Shown: one piece after another, positions 8,378-16,701 of the stretch
How the letters are laid out: every line of letters starts with the position of its first letter
How positions within the stretch are numbered: position 1 is the first letter of the stretch
From: Lachnospiraceae bacterium UBA7093
GTDB lineage: Bacteria > Bacillota > Clostridia > Lachnospirales > Lachnospiraceae
Direction of reading: 5' to 3'
NCBI GenBank assembly: GCA_002492465.1
Contig: DKYT01000013.1
Coordinates: forward strand, 30,896 to 94,895
Length of the DNA stretch: 64,000 nt
The notes under the pieces: generated by a model
The model's database searches: none
Told to the model about the DNA's origin: nothing
Seen by the model: only the letters and a program-made list of their open reading frames with translations
Program-made: the position numbers and the translations under genes

Positions 8378-8594
8378 GATGTTGGGTTTCAAAGCCCCGC
8401 TTGTCGGGCGGCTGGTATAAAAGAATTTTGTGCGAACGACTTTTGCACCATGTAGATGAGACTCTGAAAATCACAGAAGCCGCTGCTTCTGTGATTTTTG
8501 CATTATGAGGCTCATCGAAATGTCTGGTGCAATGGAGTAAGCACAATTCTTTTATACCAGCCGCCCGACAAGCGGGGCTTTGAAACCCAACATC
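8378..8594. mobile_element. 217-bp foldback (MITE-like) element
   Basis: Left arm 8378-8433 and right arm 8541-8594 are inverted copies of 54 bp, identical except for a 2-nt TT bulge in the left arm. The interior also pairs: 8443-8450 with 8525-8532, 8455-8460 with 8511-8516 and 8467-8480 with 8485-8498, leaving a 4-nt loop (CGCT). The entire unit can therefore form one stem. GGA occurs directly outside both ends (8375-8377, 8595-8597), possibly a 3-bp target duplication, though such a short match may be chance. No transposase is encoded. It may also end icd transcription. Confidence 0.7.
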
Positions 8595-8647
8595 GGACTC
8601 TCTCAAAAATAAAAAAAAGACACTTCAATTGAAAAGAGTTCACTGAT

Positions 8648-8713
8648 ACCCTTTCCGGAAGTTGATATGCTAATACTGTAAGATTAGCATGTTAGCGTCA
8701 GGAAGGGGTTTTT
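8648..8713 (+). terminator. Long imperfect hairpin with T-run, terminator or leader attenuator
   Basis: The arms starting ACCCTTTCC (8648-8656) and ending GGAAGGGGT (8701-8709) enclose further pairing, including ATGCTAAT (8667-8674) with ATTAGCAT (8683-8690), giving about 27 pairs with two mismatches and a few G-U pairs. Five T residues (8709-8713) follow. It lies 36 bp before the chemoreceptor gene, so it may stop transcription from icd or attenuate the next gene. Confidence 0.5.
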
Positions 8714-8749
8714 GTATTTAGAAATCAGTTTTTTAGCGGGAGGACAGGG

Positions 8750-10834
8750 ATGATAAAGAGAGGGAAAGAAAAGAAAAAAAAGGAGAAGAAGATAGAAGGG
8801 AAAAAATGGGGAATCAGCATACGGGCACAGTTGTATGTAGGTTTTCTGCTTCCCATTATTTTCATTGTGATCGTGGGGACGGTATCTTACAGATATGCTT
8901 CCGTGGGATTGGTGGAAAACTATGAGGAATCGGCAAAAAGTGCGGTTGAAATGACGGTAAGCTGTCTGGATCAGGGCTTTGCTTCGGTGAAATCGATGGT
9001 TATGGAGCTTTCCAATGACAGTGTGCTGAATGCCTATTCTCTGGGGGGATACGACAACAATACGGTACAGAAGGAACAGGCGAAAACGAATTTAAAGGGA
9101 ACCTTATTGGTAAAGCAGGGAATGTCTGCGGCAATACAGGATATTTATGTTCTGCCTATGGAAGGGCAGGCGTTTCTTACCACCAAAACCTTAAATAAGG
9201 CTAGTGAAATAGACAGCTTTATTAGCGAAATGGAGGAAGCGGGAGAAACGGAATTTTTTGCAGATTCCTATCCCCATTGGGGAAGCGGGCATGATTTTTT
9301 GGATACCCAGGTTGAAAACAGCCCGGAGGATTATATTTTATATTGCAGCCGCAAGTTCAGCTCCGGAGACAGATATGGAGCGGTCATTATAGACATTAAA
9401 AGCGATTATGTGCTGGGGCTTATGGAGGATCTGGATTTTGGAGACGAATGTCAGATCACCTTTACCACCAGCGAAGGGAAAAGCATTGGAAAAAACAATA
9501 AGATCGATATCGGCAGCTTGAATCTTTTGACAGAGGCGGAGGGAGAGGAAGAGAATTTTACTTCCGGATACATCAAAGCCGAAGGTGTCAGATACTTCTG
9601 GATGACGGCAAAAAGCCAGGAGTCGGGCGGGTATTTGTCGGTGCTGGTGCCCCAAAGCTATATTACCCAGAAATCTGATAACATTCGCCTTATCACCATC
9701 ATCATGGTGGCGGTCGCAGCCTTTGCGGCATTGGTCATCAGCACGCTGATCGTCAGGGATATTTCTGTGAATGTAAAGAAAGGCATTTTGAATCTGGATG
9801 AGGTTTCAAAGGGAAATCTGGTGCTGAAACAGGAGAAACTGGCGGGCAATGAATTCGGAAGACTCAGACGGGCGATCATGGATACGGCGGGAAAGATCAG
9901 AAGTCTTGTTTTTTCTGTAAAGGGGATGATGGAGAAGGTATCCCTCTCTGCAGATCAGGTCAGTCGTTCCAGCGTTGAGATGGACGCTATGGTTGCACAG
10001 GTGAACGATGCGATACAGGAAATCGAAAGTAACAGCGAAAAGGAAAAGACTGCGGTTAACAGCTGTCATGACCAGATGGAGGAGCTGTCCCAGAAAATTA
10101 AGAAAGCAGGAGAAGGAATCACTCACACCATGGACGGGATCGTTACGGCTAAGACTTCAATCGACAAAGGAATGGAAGCGATGGAGGCGATGACCAGTCA
10201 GTCTGAGAGAACTTCCAGTGTAACGGAGGAGGTTCGCATCCAGGTGGTGAATTTAGGAAGCCGATTGATGGAAATCAACGGATTTGTGGACAGTATAGCC
10301 AATATTGCAGACCAGACGAATCTTCTTTCCTTAAACGCTTCTATTGAAGCGGCACGTGCCGGAGAATTTGGAAGAGGCTTTTCCGTGGTTGCGGAAGAGA
10401 TCCGGAAACTTGCCGACAGCTCCGGAAGAACGGCGCAGGATATTCAAAGGCAGATTGAAGAGGTAATGGCTTCCGCGGACAACGCAGTGGGCAAGGTAAA
10501 AAAGGCGCAGGATATTGTAGACCTTCAAAATAAACGGGTAGGGGAAACGGTGGAAGTGTTTGAACAGATGAATGAGTTTATCAAGCAGTTTGTGAAAAAT
10601 ATGGAAATGATTTCCCTGGATATGAAAGAGATGAACGATGGACGAAAAAAGGCGCTGACTTCTATTTATGAGATGAATGAAATATCACAGGCGAATTTTG
10701 ATCTGATTACTAATATCAGCGTATCCATAGAACAACAAATGGCGGCGGCAAGCCAGCTGAGCAAGGAGGCAGTGGCGCTGCAAAAGAATATGGAGGAGCT
10801 GGAGGGTGCAATAGCAACCTTTCGGCTGGAATAA
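8750..10834 (+). CDS. Methyl-accepting chemotaxis protein
   Basis: 694 residues. A Lys-rich cytoplasmic start, TM1 at about 31-52 (LLPIIFIVIVGTVSY), an extracellular sensor region of roughly 260 residues of dCache-like size, TM2 at about 315-337, HAMP, then a long coiled-coil signalling domain with the conserved hairpin tip IADQTNLLSLNASIEAARAG and VVAEEIRKLA. It binds an external or transporter-delivered ligand and signals to CheA. No che or flagellar genes lie nearby. The GGGAGG ribosome site precedes the ATG. Only 48 bp without a clear promoter separate it from the phosphorylase genes, so it may belong to the carbohydrate operon and sense its substrate (inference). Confidence 0.92.
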   Translation: MIKRGKEKKKKEKKIEGKKWGISIRAQLYVGFLLPIIFIVIVGTVSYRYASVGLVENYEESAKSAVEMTVSCLDQGFASVKSMVMELSNDSVLNAYSLGGYDNNTVQKEQAKTNLKGTLLVKQGMSAAIQDIYVLPMEGQAFLTTKTLNKASEIDSFISEMEEAGETEFFADSYPHWGSGHDFLDTQVENSPEDYILYCSRKFSSGDRYGAVIIDIKSDYVLGLMEDLDFGDECQITFTTSEGKSIGKNNKIDIGSLNLLTEAEGEEENFTSGYIKAEGVRYFWMTAKSQESGGYLSVLVPQSYITQKSDNIRLITIIMVAVAAFAALVISTLIVRDISVNVKKGILNLDEVSKGNLVLKQEKLAGNEFGRLRRAIMDTAGKIRSLVFSVKGMMEKVSLSADQVSRSSVEMDAMVAQVNDAIQEIESNSEKEKTAVNSCHDQMEELSQKIKKAGEGITHTMDGIVTAKTSIDKGMEAMEAMTSQSERTSSVTEEVRIQVVNLGSRLMEINGFVDSIANIADQTNLLSLNASIEAARAGEFGRGFSVVAEEIRKLADSSGRTAQDIQRQIEEVMASADNAVGKVKKAQDIVDLQNKRVGETVEVFEQMNEFIKQFVKNMEMISLDMKEMNDGRKKALTSIYEMNEISQANFDLITNISVSIEQQMAAASQLSKEAVALQKNMEELEGAIATFRLE

Positions 10835-10882
10835 GAAATTTTCAGAAAAATAGATGTGCGGGCATGGAAAAGGAGGAACAGT

Positions 10883-13576
10883 ATGGCAGGTTATATATTT
10901 GAGGACAGCAAAGGAACTTTTCGTTTAGAGCAGCCTGAGGAGACCACCGGTTTGTATTTTCCGATTGCAGGTGAGGCAGGGCTTAAAAGCGCCTTGACGC
11001 CTTTGCTTGGGGGAGATGCAAAGACGGATCAGAATCACTTCTTAATGCAGCCCGTGAGCGCGGAGGAGCTGCACAATAACAGAAGTACCAGGAATTTCTG
11101 GTGCGTGGTGGAAGGAAAGGGCGTATGGTCGGCAACTGGCGCAGGCGCAGAGGACGCCTTACATCGTGCCCAGGGGAAAAAACCGGACAGTGAGCTGACA
11201 GCAGGGCTTATGTGGCACCGGGTAAAGCGTACATCAGAGAAATATGGACTGTGTTCGGAAATTCTTCATTTCATTCCCGTCTGGGATAATGTGGAGGTGA
11301 TGCAGATCCGGATCAAAAACAATTCCGGGGAGGAACTGACCTTTACCCCTTACGGCGCCATTCCCATTTATGGACGCAGCGCGGATAACATCAGGGATCA
11401 CAGGCATGTAACCAGTCTGCTGCACCGGATCCGGGTCACAAAAACCAGCGTGGTGGTAAAGCCCACCCTTTCCTTTGACGAACGGGGACACCGGGTAAAT
11501 GAGACTTCCTATTATGTTGCCGGTATAACAGGGGAAGGAAAGGCGCCGGTAGCCTTCTATCCAGACGTGGAGTCGTTTTTGGGGGAAGGGGGAAGTTACG
11601 ACTGTCCCCGCGCCGTTTACGGAGGATATGAAGGGGTTCAGGAAGGATATGAAGGAGCAGGCGTTGAAGCGGTAGGCGCAATGCGGTTTGAAAAGGTTGC
11701 TTTAAAGCCGGGAGAATGTAAGACCTTCCTTCTTTTGTCGGGACTCTATGAAAAGGAGCAGGAAAGAAAGGACTGTATATCGGCTTACGGCAGCCAGGAG
11801 TTGGTTGAAAAAGCCTTTTATGGAATGCAAAAATATTGGGCGGAAAAGGTCAATGTAGTTTATCAGACAAAGGATCACAGGTTTGACAATTTCATGCGCT
11901 GGGTAAGCTTTCAGCCGTTGCTGCGCAGAATTTATGGATGCTCCTTTCTGCCCCATCACGATTACGGAAAGGGCGGAAGAGGCTGGCGGGATCTCTGGCA
12001 GGATTGCCTCGCGCTTTTGATTATGAACCCTCAGGGAGTGAAGGAAATGCTGATCTCCAATTTTGGCGGGGTGAGAATGGATGGCAGCAACGCTACGATC
12101 ATCGGAACAAAGCAGGGAGAGTTCATTGCAGACAGAAATAACATTACAAGGGTTTGGATGGATCATGGTCTTTGGCCGCTGATGACCACAGCTCTTTACA
12201 TCGATCAGACCGGGGATCTTTCCATTCTTTTAAACGAAAATACCTATTTTAAAGATAAGCAGGTCTGTCGGGGGACGGATATTGATACTCAATTAGAGGA
12301 AGGAGAACCGCCGATTCAAAAAGATGTGTATGGGCGGGCGTATTATGGAAGCTTGCTGGAACATCTTCTGGTGCAGAATCTCACCGCCTTTTATGAGGTG
12401 GGGGAGCATAATCACATGAGGCTCAGGGGAGCGGACTGGAACGATGCGCTGGACATGGCGCCGGATCGGGGAGAAAGCGTGGCGTTTACAGCCGCCTATG
12501 CCGGTAATCTGGAAACTCTGGCGGGTTTGATCGGGGTGCTTCAGAAAGAGAAGCATATGCAGTATATAGAAGTTGCCAAAGAAATGGAGCCGCTTTTTGA
12601 AGATGAGGAAGATCTTTATGAGAGTATTGACGGGAAGGTGCAGCTCCTTGCAGGGTATTGCAGCGCCTGCAGAGGCAGGGTGAAGGGAGAAAAAGTATAT
12701 ATACCCATTGAGAAAGCCATTACAGGGCTTAAGAACAAGGGGGAATGGATGAAACGGCACATTCGAAATACAGAATGGATTTCCGACGGCGAAGACGGTT
12801 GGTTTAACAGCTATTATGACAACCACGGAAAAGCGGTGGAGGGACTCTCTTCCCAGGGAGTGCGCATGATGCTCACAGGACAGGTATTTACCATCATGTC
12901 GGGAACAGCGGAAAAGAAGCAGATTGCCGGGATTGTTCACAGCGCAGACAAATATCTGTATCAGAAGGAGGTGGGAGGCTATCGGCTGAACACAGATTTT
13001 AAGGAGGTTAAGCTGGATCTGGGCAGAATGTTTGGCTTTGCCTATGGACATAAGGAAAACGGGGCGGTGTTCTCCCATATGACTACCATGTACGCCAATG
13101 CCCTTTATAAGCAGGGCTTTGTGAGGGAAGGTTACCGTGCCTTACACACTCTGTATGCCCATGCGTCGGAATTTGAGGTGAGCCGGATTTATCCCGGCAT
13201 TCCAGAGTATTTTGACGGCAAAGGCAGAGGAATGTACCACTATTTGACGGGAGCGGCAAGCTGGTATATGATGACTGTCATTCAGGAAATGTTTGGAGTA
13301 AAGGGCAGGCTGGGCGCTTTGTGTATTGAGCCTAAGCTTCTTGCCGAACAGTTTGACGAGGATGGATGCGCCAGATTAAGCCTGTGGTTTGGAGGCTGTC
13401 AATGGAAGATCATTTTTGTCAATCAGGATCGAAAAGAATATGGAAATTATGGTTTTGGCGTTGCCTATTTGGATGGAAAAGAAATATCCATAGAAAACAA
13501 TATAGCCGTAAGCTTGGAGCAGATGCAAACTATGGATCAAACTCTGCCCCATGAGCTTGTGGTAGAACTGGCATAA
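10883..13576 (+). CDS. GH94-family glycoside phosphorylase (cellobiose/laminaribiose phosphorylase-like)
   Basis: 897 residues. An N-terminal beta-sandwich (FWCVVEGKGVWSATG) precedes an (alpha/alpha)6 barrel with GRGWRDLWQD and GADWNDAL at about 516-523; the DWND motif holds the presumed general acid. This is the GH94/GH149 fold that cleaves beta-glucosides with phosphate to alpha-glucose 1-phosphate. Its size resembles laminaribiose phosphorylases more than the roughly 800-residue cellobiose or chitobiose enzymes, but specificity cannot be fixed by eye. The ATG at 10883 is chosen because AGGAGG stands 6 bp upstream; a GTG at 10856 lacks a site. No signal peptide, so it is cytoplasmic. Confidence 0.85.
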   Translation: MAGYIFEDSKGTFRLEQPEETTGLYFPIAGEAGLKSALTPLLGGDAKTDQNHFLMQPVSAEELHNNRSTRNFWCVVEGKGVWSATGAGAEDALHRAQGKKPDSELTAGLMWHRVKRTSEKYGLCSEILHFIPVWDNVEVMQIRIKNNSGEELTFTPYGAIPIYGRSADNIRDHRHVTSLLHRIRVTKTSVVVKPTLSFDERGHRVNETSYYVAGITGEGKAPVAFYPDVESFLGEGGSYDCPRAVYGGYEGVQEGYEGAGVEAVGAMRFEKVALKPGECKTFLLLSGLYEKEQERKDCISAYGSQELVEKAFYGMQKYWAEKVNVVYQTKDHRFDNFMRWVSFQPLLRRIYGCSFLPHHDYGKGGRGWRDLWQDCLALLIMNPQGVKEMLISNFGGVRMDGSNATIIGTKQGEFIADRNNITRVWMDHGLWPLMTTALYIDQTGDLSILLNENTYFKDKQVCRGTDIDTQLEEGEPPIQKDVYGRAYYGSLLEHLLVQNLTAFYEVGEHNHMRLRGADWNDALDMAPDRGESVAFTAAYAGNLETLAGLIGVLQKEKHMQYIEVAKEMEPLFEDEEDLYESIDGKVQLLAGYCSACRGRVKGEKVYIPIEKAITGLKNKGEWMKRHIRNTEWISDGEDGWFNSYYDNHGKAVEGLSSQGVRMMLTGQVFTIMSGTAEKKQIAGIVHSADKYLYQKEVGGYRLNTDFKEVKLDLGRMFGFAYGHKENGAVFSHMTTMYANALYKQGFVREGYRALHTLYAHASEFEVSRIYPGIPEYFDGKGRGMYHYLTGAASWYMMTVIQEMFGVKGRLGALCIEPKLLAEQFDEDGCARLSLWFGGCQWKIIFVNQDRKEYGNYGFGVAYLDGKEISIENNIAVSLEQMQTMDQTLPHELVVELA

Positions 13577-13586
13577 GGAGGAAGTT

Positions 13587-16500
13587 ATGAAACAAATAAC
13601 CTTTAGCATGGAAAACTATGAAAAAAAAGCGCCCTTTGCAGGATTCCTTCCGGGGCTTTCCGGAATATACGGAACCCCTATATGGTGTTACTATGTGAAC
13701 CGGGGACAGTGCATCTCCAGCTTTGGGATAGAGGATAAGGACCATGGAATCATGGAATTTTTTCCGGCGCATCAGGCATATCAGAATACCTCTCTGCTGG
13801 GCTTCCGCACCTTTGTGAAAAGAGACGGATCTTATCTGGAGCTGTTCCGCAGGGAAGATACTCTTAAGAAAATGCACATCGATATGAATGGGCTTGGGAT
13901 TGAAGAACTGGATTCCCAAAACGGACTTAACACACGGGTGGATTATTTTACGCTTCCCGGTGAAAAGACAGGAGCGTTGGTCAGAAAGCTGTCCATTACC
14001 AATACCTGTTCCCACAGGATAAAACTTCAGGTGCTGGACGGTATGCCGGTACTGATCCCCTTTGGGGTGGATCAAAAAAGCCTGAAGGAAATGGGGCAGA
14101 CCATCATGGCGTGGATGGAGGTGGACCAGGCGGCGGAGCATGTTCCTTATTTTAAGGTGCGGGCAAGCACTGCGGATACAGCGGCTGTTACGGCTGTGCA
14201 GGGCGGAAATTATGGAATTGCCGTTGACAGGGAAGGAAACAGGAAACAGGTGATTGTGGATCCTTCACTGGTGTTCGATTATGACAGTTCACTGGATGTA
14301 GCTGTGGGGTTTCGGGAAAAAGAGTTTGACCGCCTTTTGGATGAAGAGCAGGTGCGGTCAAACCAATACCCTTGCTGCTTTTTTGCAGAGGAAAGGGAGC
14401 TGGGGCAGGAAGAAAGCCTGATTTTATATGAACTGATCGGTCAGGTACAAACAAAGGAAGCTCTGGGAAGGTTTCTTGAGAAAAAGTTGGACGCCTCTTA
14501 TTTTGAAGCGAAAGGCAAGGAGGCGGCGGAGCTTCCCCTGGAGCTGTGCCGGGTGATTGAGACAAAGACGGCAGTACCGGATTTTGACGCGTACAGCATG
14601 TATACCTATATGGACAATGTACTGAGAGGAGGATATCCGGTGGTGCTTCCGGGCGGAAAGATCTTTCATGTGTATTCCAGAAAACACGGGGATCTGGAGC
14701 GGGATTACAATTATTTCCGCATGCTGCCGGAGTTTTATTCCCAGGGAAACGGAAATTACAGAGATGTAAATCAAAACAGGCGCTGCGAGCCTTTCTTTAC
14801 GCCATACGTGGGGGCGGAAAGCATTGTGAAATTTTACAGTCTGATTCAGATTGACGGCTACAATCCCCTTGCCATTGAAAAGGTAACTTATACCATACCG
14901 GAAGAGGCGGCGGAAGAAATTTTTGATTTCCTGTCCCAGGGACAGAAAGAAGACCTGCTTTCTTTTCTGGCAAATCCTTTTACCCCGGGCGCTTTTTTCC
15001 GGAAGCTGGATGAAATCGGAATAGAGGATCTGGAGGAGGAAAAGGGTTACTTTAAAAAGGTGATGGAACAGTCCCAAAATGTAATTAACGCGGATTTCGG
15101 AGAGGGCTACTGGAGCGATCATTGGACCTATAACCTGGATTTGATAGAAAATTATCTGAATATTTTTCCGGACAGAGAGGAGGAACTGCTTTTCCATACG
15201 CCCATTACCTATTACCGAACCCAGGTGCCGATCCTGCCCAGAAGAAAGCGATATGTGATAACGGACAAAGGGCTGCGGCAGTATCGTTTCCTGGACGAGG
15301 AGAAAAAAGCGGAGGGAGAGGATAAGCTTTTAAAGGATTTATTTGGAAAAGGGAAACCGGTGACCTCCTCCTTGATGGAAAAGCTGCTGGTGCTGTGTGT
15401 TACCAAGTATGCCGCTTTGGATACATATGGAATGGGAATCGAGATGGAAGGAGGTAAGCCCGGCTGGTATGATGCCTTAAACGGTATGCCGGGATTATTC
15501 GGCTCCTCCATGGCGGAGACCTGCGAATTGTCCAGGATTCTTGCCTATACCATAAAGATTTTGGAAAAATACCATCCTTCTCTTGAACTTCTGGCGGAAA
15601 CCGCAGGGCTTCTAAAGGAGATGGAGCAAATTACCCTGGACTGTCTGGATGAGATCATGAAAGAAAATGAGCTTATGGATTTCTGGAACCGCAGAAACGA
15701 TGCGAAGGAAAGCTTTGTGGAAAAGACCTTCCGGGGCATCAGCGGCGCAAGGGAAGAGATGGGAGCGGAAGAATTAACAGCAATATTGAGGCATATGGAG
15801 AAGGTGGTAAACCGGGGAATCCAAAAAGCCTATGCCATGGAAGGGGGAATATGCCCCACCTACTTTATTTATCAGGCAGAGGATTACCGGCAGGATGAGG
15901 AAGGGATTTACCCTTTGCATTTTGAAGTGAAGCGCACGCCTCTGTTTTTGGAAGGACCGGTTCGGTTCTTAAAGCTTGAAAATGGCAGAGAGGTAAAAAG
16001 CGGGTTATACCAAAGGGTGAAGGAAAGCGGTCTTTATGACAGAAAGCTGAAAATGTACAAAGTGAACGCTTCTCTGGCGGAGGCTTCCTACGAACTGGGC
16101 AGGGCGAGGGCATTTACCCCTGGATGGCTGGAAAACGAGTCGATCTGGCTGCACATGGAATACAAATACCTGCTGGAGCTGTTAAAATCCGGAATGTACA
16201 GTGAATTTGCGGAGGATTTCCATAAGGCGGCAATTCCCTTCCTGGATGCACATGTGTACGGGAGAAGTATTTATGAAAATTCATCTTTTATTGCAAGCTC
16301 CTGCAACCCCAATCCCGCATACCATGGACGGGGATTTGTGGCGAGACTTTCCGGTTCTACGGTTGAGTTCCTTCAGATGTGGATTCTGATGATGTTTGGC
16401 AGGATGTTTACCTATGAGGAAGGCGTTTTAAAAGCATCCTTTGCGCCTGCGCTGCCCGCTTATCTGATAGGGGAAGAAAAACGGGTGGAGGCAATGCTGC

Positions 16501-16697
16501 TGGGACATACAAAGGTGATTTATGAATTCGAGGAAACAAGGGACTATTTTCCCGGCGATTATAAAATCTGTTCCATGGAGCTTTGCTACCGGGACGGAGC
16601 TGTCTATAAAACCACCCAGGAAATACTGACAGGCGCAACCGCGGAAGATTTACGCGGGGGAAAAATTGAGCAGGTAAAGATTAAAATTGGAGGTTAA
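13587..16697 (+). CDS. Large GH94-clan phosphorylase (GH161 or 1,2-beta-oligoglucan phosphorylase-like)
   Basis: 1036 residues, 10 bp after the previous gene with AAGGAGG. The N-terminus (IWCYYVNRGQCISSFG and GIMEFFPAHQAY) and the barrel motif GNYRDVNQNRR (389-399, Asp393 a candidate general acid) followed by GYWSDHW (507-513) resemble the long cellobiose-phosphorylase-like proteins of Paenibacillus and clostridia, which include GH161 1,3-beta-oligoglucan phosphorylases and GH94 1,2-beta-oligoglucan phosphorylases. No signal peptide. With its partner it would release glucose 1-phosphate from oligomers while the other handles disaccharides (inference). The exact family needs an alignment; degeneracy cannot be excluded but the core motifs look intact. 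Confidence 0.75.
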   Translation: MKQITFSMENYEKKAPFAGFLPGLSGIYGTPIWCYYVNRGQCISSFGIEDKDHGIMEFFPAHQAYQNTSLLGFRTFVKRDGSYLELFRREDTLKKMHIDMNGLGIEELDSQNGLNTRVDYFTLPGEKTGALVRKLSITNTCSHRIKLQVLDGMPVLIPFGVDQKSLKEMGQTIMAWMEVDQAAEHVPYFKVRASTADTAAVTAVQGGNYGIAVDREGNRKQVIVDPSLVFDYDSSLDVAVGFREKEFDRLLDEEQVRSNQYPCCFFAEERELGQEESLILYELIGQVQTKEALGRFLEKKLDASYFEAKGKEAAELPLELCRVIETKTAVPDFDAYSMYTYMDNVLRGGYPVVLPGGKIFHVYSRKHGDLERDYNYFRMLPEFYSQGNGNYRDVNQNRRCEPFFTPYVGAESIVKFYSLIQIDGYNPLAIEKVTYTIPEEAAEEIFDFLSQGQKEDLLSFLANPFTPGAFFRKLDEIGIEDLEEEKGYFKKVMEQSQNVINADFGEGYWSDHWTYNLDLIENYLNIFPDREEELLFHTPITYYRTQVPILPRRKRYVITDKGLRQYRFLDEEKKAEGEDKLLKDLFGKGKPVTSSLMEKLLVLCVTKYAALDTYGMGIEMEGGKPGWYDALNGMPGLFGSSMAETCELSRILAYTIKILEKYHPSLELLAETAGLLKEMEQITLDCLDEIMKENELMDFWNRRNDAKESFVEKTFRGISGAREEMGAEELTAILRHMEKVVNRGIQKAYAMEGGICPTYFIYQAEDYRQDEEGIYPLHFEVKRTPLFLEGPVRFLKLENGREVKSGLYQRVKESGLYDRKLKMYKVNASLAEASYELGRARAFTPGWLENESIWLHMEYKYLLELLKSGMYSEFAEDFHKAAIPFLDAHVYGRSIYENSSFIASSCNPNPAYHGRGFVARLSGSTVEFLQMWILMMFGRMFTYEEGVLKASFAPALPAYLIGEEKRVEAMLLGHTKVIYEFEETRDYFPGDYKICSMELCYRDGAVYKTTQEILTGATAEDLRGGKIEQVKIKIGG

Positions 16698-16701
16698 TTT
16701 T

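Larger units (their letters stand above)
8339..8749. other. Non-coding gap after icd
   Basis: 411 bp without a credible gene. It holds the 217-bp foldback element (8378-8594), an A-rich stretch (about 8605-8620) and a second long hairpin followed by T residues (8648-8713). Open frames across the foldback on both strands only read its mirror-image arms. Confidence 0.8.

Noticed and set aside
8355..8606. Open frames on both strands across the region after icd
   Set aside because: They read the two arms of the foldback and give mirror-related peptides; no ribosome site or known family.
8601..8749. Cyclic di-GMP riboswitch before the MCP gene
   Set aside because: The gap has a long hairpin but I find no GEMM-I conserved core; the fold is a simple stem.
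14424..15197. Long antisense open frame (257 codons) within the large phosphorylase gene
   Set aside because: It lies opposite a well-supported coding sequence with clear motifs; no ribosome site or recognisable protein. The same holds for other long antisense frames, such as 12293-13078, 21815-22528 and 40395-41219.
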